Position numbers and translations under genes: made by a program. From contig DASPFV010000255.1 in NCBI GenBank assembly GCA_035620975.1, forward strand, positions 1-5,885: DNA of 5,885 nt, written 5' to 3'. This DNA is from DASPFV01 sp035620975. GTDB taxonomy: Bacteria > Acidobacteriota > Vicinamibacteria > Vicinamibacterales > 2-12-FULL-66-21. Positions 4,296 to 5,885 of this stretch are shown here, piece after piece (the stretch's first letter is position 1; each line of letters starts with the position of its first letter). The notes beneath the pieces were generated by a model that saw only the letters and a program-made list of their open reading frames with translations, was not told the origin of the DNA and did not search any database.

Positions 4296-4976
4296 CAGCA
4301 CCCTCAGAAAGGCCTCGACATCGCTGAGGTCCGGGAACACGACCTCGGCCCCGCTCGAGCGGAGCTGGTCCTCGCTGAAGCTGCCGGTTGCGACGCCCAG
4401 CGGCACCGCCCCGACTGCACGCGCGCATGCCACGTCGTGCGGCGTGTCTCCCACGACGTAGATGCGATCGGACGGGATCTCGGGCAATCCGCAGCCGCGC
4501 GCGCGTTCGAGCGCGAAGGGCACGAGCGCGTTCCGGTCGGGCGAATCGTCTCCGAACGCGCCGCAGCGGAAGTAGCGCCAGAGATCGAAGTGCTCCAGCT
4601 TGATGCGAGCCCCCTGCTCGAAATTGCCGGTCAGCAGGCCGAGGAACACGTCCTGACGCGCATCGAGCTCGTCGAGGATCTCGCGAATGCCGGGCATCAC
4701 CGCGTGCACGCCGCGGCCGGGCTGGAGAATCTCGTGACGGAGGTGCTGCAGATACCGTTCGCGCAATCCCGCGAACAGCACCTCGTCGAGCTCACGGCCC
4801 AGCCGCGCGAGCGCGTCGTGCAGGATGACCCAGTCGGTCCGACCGGCCACAGGGATGCCGTCGAGCGCGTCGCTGTTGCCGATCAGCTCGTCGCACGCGC
4901 GGGTCATGGCACGCACGCCGGCGCCGCCGGTCAACACGAGCGTGCCGTCGATATCGAAAAGCACGAGCTTGGACAT
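4287..4976 (-). CDS. HAD-superfamily hydrolase, phosphoglycolate phosphatase-like
   Basis: The 229-residue cytoplasmic protein carries all four HAD motifs. Motif I is DIDGT at 8-12, with D8 the expected nucleophile and D10 the acid/base. Motif II is T116 in GLLTGN. Motif III is K126 in ARIKLEHF. Motif IV is GDTPHD at 176-181, with D177 and D181 binding magnesium. The helical insertion between motifs I and II (about residues 15-90) is a C1-type cap, as in the Gph and beta-phosphoglucomutase group. The length is typical. The substrate is most likely a small phosphorylated metabolite; phosphoglycolate is one possibility and cannot be settled by sequence. The ATG at 4976 starts right before the nucleophile strand. 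GAAGAG touches the start codon, and a better AGAGGAAGG lies about 11 bases upstream. The gene is divergent from the superoxide dismutase gene across 93 bp and ends in an inverted repeat. Confidence 0.9.
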   Translation of the reverse strand: MSKLVLFDIDGTLVLTGGAGVRAMTRACDELIGNSDALDGIPVAGRTDWVILHDALARLGRELDEVLFAGLRERYLQHLRHEILQPGRGVHAVMPGIREILDELDARQDVFLGLLTGNFEQGARIKLEHFDLWRYFRCGAFGDDSPDRNALVPFALERARGCGLPEIPSDRIYVVGDTPHDVACARAVGAVPLGVATGSFSEDQLRSSGAEVVFPDLSDVEAFLRVLDS

Positions 4977-5042
4977 CTCTTCAATCGCCTTCCTCTCGCC
5001 GTCGACGCGTGATCCTCAGCCCGACGATCCGCCGATTCCGGC

Positions 5043-5051
5043 TGCTACAAT
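5043..5051 (+). promoter_or_regulatory. extended -10 promoter of the superoxide dismutase gene
   Basis: TGCTACAAT combines the TGn extension with TACAAT (5046-5051), one mismatch from TATAAT. No -35 hexamer is seen 16-18 bases upstream, as is usual for extended -10 promoters. Start of transcription is expected near 5058, which leaves a leader of only about 12 nt, just enough to include the GGAGG at 5061-5065. Confidence 0.6.
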
Positions 5052-5069
5052 CGGGCTGCAGGAGGCAGT

Positions 5070-5621
5070 ATGACGAATTGGCGCGTAATGCTCGCGGGCG
5101 TACTCGCGGCCGCGGCCGGTGCGGCTGCGACGGCCCAGGCCCCGTCTTCGGGTGGGATGAAAGCGGTCGCCGACATCAAGGGCCCGGGGATCACGGGGCG
5201 GGCGGAGCTCGCCGAGCGCCGCGAGGGCACGGGAATCGTCGTGGACGTGCTGGTCACCGCGAGCGGGCTCAAGCCGGGGCTGCACGGCGTCCACCTCCAC
5301 GCTGTCGGCAAGTGCGACCCGGAGTTCACCGCAGCCGGCGGGCACTTCGATCCGGGCCCGGCGAGCAACACCGATCCCGACGCCAATCACCCGTTCCATA
5401 TGGGCGACATCCCCAACCTCCAGGTCGGAGAGGACGGCAAGGGCACGCTGAAAACGGTCACCACGCGCGTCACGCTGTCGCCCGGACCGCTGTCCATCTT
5501 CGACGCCGACGGCACGGCCATCATCCTCCACGGCAACGAGGACAAGATGATCACCGGCGAGCCGAAGTCGGGGGTCAGCGGAGGTCCAAGGGTTGCCTGC
5601 GGGGTGTTCTCGAAGCAGTAG
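5070..5621 (+). CDS. sodC: secreted Cu/Zn superoxide dismutase
   Basis: The 183-residue protein converts superoxide to hydrogen peroxide and oxygen outside the cytoplasm. Residues 1-23 are a signal peptide ending in AAATAQA. The dismutase fold follows with HGVHLH (H75 and H77, copper ligands), H92 in GGHFDP (bridging ligand), H107, H110 and D113 in HPFHMGD (zinc ligands), H154 in IILHGNED (copper), and R174 in GGPRVACG, the active-site arginine. C82 and C177 match the conserved disulfide. All metal ligands are therefore present, but H107 and H110 are only three residues apart, whereas classical enzymes space them about nine; the zinc loop is rearranged while total length stays normal. The ATG has GGAGG 4 bases upstream (5061-5065). 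There is no lipobox. The extended -10 promoter at 5043 drives it alone, and no OxyR- or SoxR-like site was recognised. Confidence 0.95.
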   Translation: MTNWRVMLAGVLAAAAGAAATAQAPSSGGMKAVADIKGPGITGRAELAERREGTGIVVDVLVTASGLKPGLHGVHLHAVGKCDPEFTAAGGHFDPGPASNTDPDANHPFHMGDIPNLQVGEDGKGTLKTVTTRVTLSPGPLSIFDADGTAIILHGNEDKMITGEPKSGVSGGPRVACGVFSKQ

Positions 5622-5627
5622 CGCACG

Positions 5628-5655
5628 GAGTCCAAGGTTCGAGGTTCAGGGTTCA
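5628..5655. repeat. second GAACC heptamer array between convergent genes
   Basis: Read on the minus strand from 5655 to 5628, the units are TGAACCC, TGAACCT, CGAACCT and TGGACTC, with exact 7-base period and the same core as the array at 438-493. It fills almost all of the 31-bp gap between the dismutase stop (5621) and the ABC gene stop. The TGA of the first unit is the ABC gene's own stop codon (5653-5655). Confidence 0.75.
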
Positions 5656-5885
5656 TCCGAACCAGCCGCGGCGCTGCGGTTTGAGCACGCCCGTGGCGGG
5701 CTGGAGCTGGAGCGCGCGGTGGGCGACTCTCGCGGCGAAGCGCGCGTCCTGCGTGATCACGAGCGTCGTCAGGTGCCGGCTGGCGGTGACGCGCACGATG
5801 TCCTCGGCGAAAGCCCGTCGCGCCGGCTCGGGGATGTCGGCAGTCGGGTGCTCGAGCACGAGCAGCTCGGGCTCGAGCGCGACGG
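5653..5885 (-). CDS. ABC transporter ATP-binding protein, C-terminal part, with non-canonical motifs
   Basis: The frame is open to the right edge, so only the last 76 residues are present. VALEPELLVLEHPTADI aligns with the Walker B/D-loop block of ABC ATPases (typically LALEPxLLLLDEPTSALD). PEPARRAFAEDI and HLTTLVITQDARFAARVAHRALQL then align with the segment containing the H-loop (usually TVLVVTHDLxFA). Compared with the consensus, the Walker B aspartate is E (5851-5853), the catalytic glutamate is H (5848-5850), the D-loop SALD is ADIP, and the H-loop histidine is Q (5749-5751). These changes would impair or alter ATP hydrolysis in a canonical subunit. It may be a degenerate partner in a heterodimer, a family with its own chemistry, or an inactive regulator. 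The Walker A and signature motifs lie outside the window. The short tail ends GVLKPQRRGWFG. The transported substrate is unknown. Confidence 0.78.
   Translation of the reverse strand, partial: VALEPELLVLEHPTADIPEPARRAFAEDIVRVTASRHLTTLVITQDARFAARVAHRALQLQPATGVLKPQRRGWFG

Noticed and set aside
4437..5012. 191-residue plus-strand frame antisense to the HAD gene
   Set aside because: The opposite strand carries all four HAD motifs; this frame has none.

Overview
The window is GC-rich bacterial DNA with short intergenic gaps and several strong Shine-Dalgarno sites. The gene set (a secreted metallo-beta-lactamase-fold protein with a Pro/Ala/Gly linker, DUF1761, secreted Cu/Zn superoxide dismutase, a cold-shock domain protein, a MobA/MocA-like nucleotidyltransferase) and the GAACC heptamer repeats beside stop codons suggest an Acidobacteriota-type genome, possibly Vicinamibacterales. 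That placement is an impression from gene style and was not computed.

Layout. Positions 1-292 hold the C-terminal remnant of a large serine recombinase, with an apparent one-base frameshift near 58. It runs directly into the 3' end of a tRNA-Ala(GGC) gene (255-330, minus strand), so the left edge looks like the end of an integrated element at a tRNA. The tRNA has a near-consensus sigma-70 promoter at 379-407. A heptamer repeat (438-493) then abuts the stop of a DUF1761 membrane protein (495-893, minus). Across a 241-bp divergent region carrying a 12-bp tandem repeat lies the large secreted metallo-hydrolase (1135-2667, plus). It converges, across a 9-bp-stem hairpin, on a MocA-like nucleotidyltransferase (2716-3321, minus).

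A divergent control region (3322-3644) has a long imperfect inverted repeat, a clear promoter and a roughly 180-nt leader for a small cold-shock protein (3645-3851, plus). Downstream on the minus strand is a selenocysteine tRNA (selC, anticodon UCA, 4002-4099), the most informative gene here because it implies that the organism decodes UGA as selenocysteine. A HAD-family phosphatase (4287-4976, minus) is divergent from a secreted Cu/Zn superoxide dismutase (5070-5621, plus) that has an extended -10 promoter. A second heptamer repeat separates the dismutase from the C-terminal end of an ABC ATPase (5653-5885, minus, running off the window) whose catalytic motifs are non-canonical.

The genes do not form one operon. 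Most are singly transcribed housekeeping or envelope genes in alternating orientation. The unusual points are the selC gene, the recombinase remnant at tRNA-Ala, the two heptamer arrays at stop codons, the degenerate ABC ATPase and several structured leaders.
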